From Candidatus Falkowbacteria bacterium CG10_big_fil_rev_8_21_14_0_10_43_11 (GTDB lineage: Bacteria > Patescibacteriota > Patescibacteriia > Patescibacteriales > XYC2-FULL-47-12): a DNA stretch of 5,400 nt. The first letter of the stretch is position 1. Each line of letters begins with the position of its first letter. The translations under genes were made by a program, and so were the position numbers. The stretch lies in the NCBI GenBank assembly GCA_002778635.1, contig PFAS01000014.1:25443-30842 (forward strand). Reading direction: 5' to 3'. Below, piece after piece: positions 4,130-5,400 of the stretch. Below the pieces are notes generated by a model that saw nothing but the letters and a program-made list of their open reading frames with translations, did not search any database and was not told where the DNA came from.

Positions 4130-5137
4130 ATGCGAAACAGCGCGCAAGCTATAATGCGATATCTTCCTCAAAATAAAAGCGGGGTTGAAGTAAAGAAAAC
4201 CGCCCCCTCCCCTTTTGAAGACTATTGCCAAATTGAACTTGGGCTGTCGCCTAAGACAACGGAAAATTACCGGCGGTTTATTTTAAAATTCAGCAACTGG
4301 TTAAAAAAAAATAACTTGTCCGCTTTAAAGCCGCATCAGTTTACTGCCGATCATATTTATCACTACCGGACATTTTTAGCCCGCCAAGGGAGTTCTGATA
4401 AATCTTCCTCCCCTCTCAAAAAGACTACTCAAAATTATTATTTAATCGCTTTGCGCAATTTACTTAAATTTTTCGCGGCCAAAGATATTATTTCTTTGCC
4501 GGCGGATAAAATAAAACTTTTGCGTGATAAAGATGACAAACAAATTAACTTTTTAAAATTAGAACAGGTGGAACAGCTTCTGCTCGCTCCCGATACCTCT
4601 ACCCTGCCGGGTTTGCGCGACCGCGCGATACTGGAAACTTTGTTTTCCACCGGCCTGCGCGTGGCGGAACTTACGGCTTTGGATTGCGACCAGTTGAAGA
4701 TTAAGCTAGGTGCTGAAAATTTAGAAATCGCCATCCGGGGCAAAGGCGGCCGCATCCGCACCGTATATTTCTCGGGGCGTGCCTTGGAATGGCTCAAAAA
4801 GTACCTAAATTCGCGTGAAGACCTGGATAAAGCGCTGTTTGTATCTTATAGTAAAAATAGCGCGCAAAACGGCGATAAACGGCTTACCGTGCGTAGTATT
4901 GAAAATATCGTTAAAAAGTACATAAAAATCACCGGTTTACCAATTATGATGTCGCCTCATTCCTTGCGCCATAGCTACGCCACGGATTTGCTCGCGAACG
5001 GCGTTGACCTACGGCTCGTGCAGGAATTTTTAGGCCACCGCAATATCGTGACGACGCAGATTTACACGCATGTGACGAATAAGCAGTTGGCGGATGTACA
5101 CCGGAAATTTCACGGAGGAAACAAGATGAGAAATTAA
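4130..5137 (+). CDS. xer: Xer-type tyrosine site-specific recombinase (XerC/XerD family)
   Basis: It cuts and rejoins DNA through a phosphotyrosine intermediate. Xer proteins resolve chromosome dimers at dif, with relatives serving as integrases. The protein has 335 residues, slightly longer than E. coli XerC/D (298) because of an N-terminal tail of about 25 residues and a Ser/Lys-rich insert near 88-98. The SAM-like core-binding domain spans about 27-116 (FEDYCQIELGLSPKTTENYR). The catalytic domain is complete: Arg177 (STGLRVAEL), Lys205 (GKGGRIR), His277 and Arg280 (PHSLRH), His303 (LGHRN) and the nucleophile Tyr312 (IYTHV). This is expected to be active. The close Xer match and the housekeeping neighbours favour chromosome resolution over a mobile-element integrase, but XerC and XerD cannot be told apart here. 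ATG 4130 is the first start after an in-frame stop at 4094. ATG 4154 is the alternative. Expression probably requires passing the terminator at 4099-4117. Confidence 0.95.
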   Translation: MRNSAQAIMRYLPQNKSGVEVKKTAPSPFEDYCQIELGLSPKTTENYRRFILKFSNWLKKNNLSALKPHQFTADHIYHYRTFLARQGSSDKSSSPLKKTTQNYYLIALRNLLKFFAAKDIISLPADKIKLLRDKDDKQINFLKLEQVEQLLLAPDTSTLPGLRDRAILETLFSTGLRVAELTALDCDQLKIKLGAENLEIAIRGKGGRIRTVYFSGRALEWLKKYLNSREDLDKALFVSYSKNSAQNGDKRLTVRSIENIVKKYIKITGLPIMMSPHSLRHSYATDLLANGVDLRLVQEFLGHRNIVTTQIYTHVTNKQLADVHRKFHGGNKMRN

Positions 5138-5149
5138 AAATTACGAATT

Positions 5150-5365
5150 ATGAAAAAATTATTTATCACCTCCCTACTACTATTAATTTCAATCGCCGCC
5201 ACTGGTTGCGGCAAGAAAAATAAAGAAGTCGTTTGCGAACAACTAACTTTGGACGAATGCGGGCAATACGCGGAGCAATGCGCGGTCTGTCCGGACGGTA
5301 TTGGCTTACCGACGCAAAGTTGCCATCCTAAGCCCTATTGCAATAATTTTAACTTTGGGGAATAG
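5150..5365 (+). CDS. Small cysteine-rich lipoprotein, unknown function
   Basis: This 71-residue protein begins MKKLFITSLLLLISIAATGC, a classic lipoprotein signal: a two-lysine n-region, a hydrophobic core at 4-17 and a lipobox ending ATG-Cys20. The mature part of about 52 residues has six further cysteines (29, 37, 44, 47, 58, 64), including a CAVC pair at 44-47. This implies a compact disulphide-bonded or metal-binding knob anchored to the outer face of the membrane. It ends in an Asn/Phe-rich tail. I do not recognise the family. It starts 12 bases after the recombinase stop, so it is probably co-transcribed, and it is followed by a terminator. AAATTACGAATT precedes the ATG with no Shine-Dalgarno. 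The GGAGG at 5116-5120 is too far upstream to serve it. Confidence 0.85.
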   Translation: MKKLFITSLLLLISIAATGCGKKNKEVVCEQLTLDECGQYAEQCAVCPDGIGLPTQSCHPKPYCNNFNFGE

Positions 5366-5400
5366 AAAAAGCCACTCCCTTTTGTTTTCGGAAATGGCTT
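5366..5400 (+). terminator. Terminator after the lipoprotein gene, cut by the window end
   Basis: AAGCCA (5369-5374) pairs with TGGCTT (5395-5400), with an inner TCC/GGA helix (5376-5378 with 5390-5392). A-rich bases precede the left arm, and the visible sequence ends in the first two T of the expected T-run. It begins directly after the TAG at 5363-5365. Confidence 0.65.

Noticed and set aside
4031..4231. Minus-strand open frame of 66 codons over the structured RNA and the recombinase start.
   Set aside because: No start signal or family resemblance. It spans a palindromic stem and coding DNA already explained on the plus strand.
4130..5137. The tyrosine recombinase as evidence of an integrated mobile element.
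   Set aside because: There are no flanking tRNA, att-like repeats, phage or plasmid genes. The neighbours are housekeeping and envelope genes, and the protein resembles chromosomal Xer.
5115..5137. GGAGG followed by ATGAGAAATTAA as a Shine-Dalgarno with a tiny frame.
   Set aside because: It lies in the conserved-position C-terminal end of the recombinase and encodes only three residues. It is also about 30 bases too far from the lipoprotein start.

Overview
The window looks like a piece of chromosome from an ultra-small Candidate Phyla Radiation (Patescibacteria, Parcubacteria-like) bacterium. This is an inference from several things. The aminoacyl-tRNA synthetase sequences have a CPR flavour. 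Non-coding stretches are AT-rich. Genes are small and tightly spaced. No start codon has a convincing Shine-Dalgarno sequence. Only housekeeping and cell-envelope genes are seen, all on the plus strand.

Layout: (1) The 3' end of an unrecognised gene runs to 221 and is closed by a clear intrinsic terminator (234-261). (2) A near-consensus sigma70-type promoter (TTGACA, 17 bp, TACAAT; 273-301) then reads into a lysyl-tRNA synthetase locus (330-1313). That gene is broken. Three blocks of LysRS sequence lie end to end in different frames. The anticodon-binding OB fold, a central stretch of the catalytic domain and class II motif 3 are missing. (3) With no terminator in between, an intact seryl-tRNA synthetase (1353-2672) follows, then, 3 to 15 bases later, a FtsQ/DivIB-type division protein (2688-3551). 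The lysS promoter may therefore drive serS-ftsQ, with the lysS remains acting as a long leader.

(4) The 578 bases from 3552 to 4129 are not empty. They hold a 10-bp inverted repeat pair bracketing an extended -10 promoter, an unlisted 51-codon single-pass membrane protein (3736-3891), a weak terminator, a second extended -10 promoter (4003-4011), and a roughly 100-nt structured RNA that starts at that promoter's expected start site and ends in a 12-bp stem plus seven T (4017-4117). (5) A complete Xer-type tyrosine recombinase (4130-5137) begins 12 bases after that T-run. A small cysteine-rich lipoprotein (5150-5365) follows, and a terminator is cut by the window end.

The best candidate for something undescribed is the 4017-4117 RNA. 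It is either a free-standing small RNA or an attenuator/riboswitch-like leader of the recombinase, and its 5' side carries a tandem duplication offering two alternative pairing registers. The second is the triply deleted lysS, which is either a real pseudogene in an organism that needs LysRS from elsewhere, or an assembly fault. No CRISPR array, insertion sequence, rRNA or tRNA was found.
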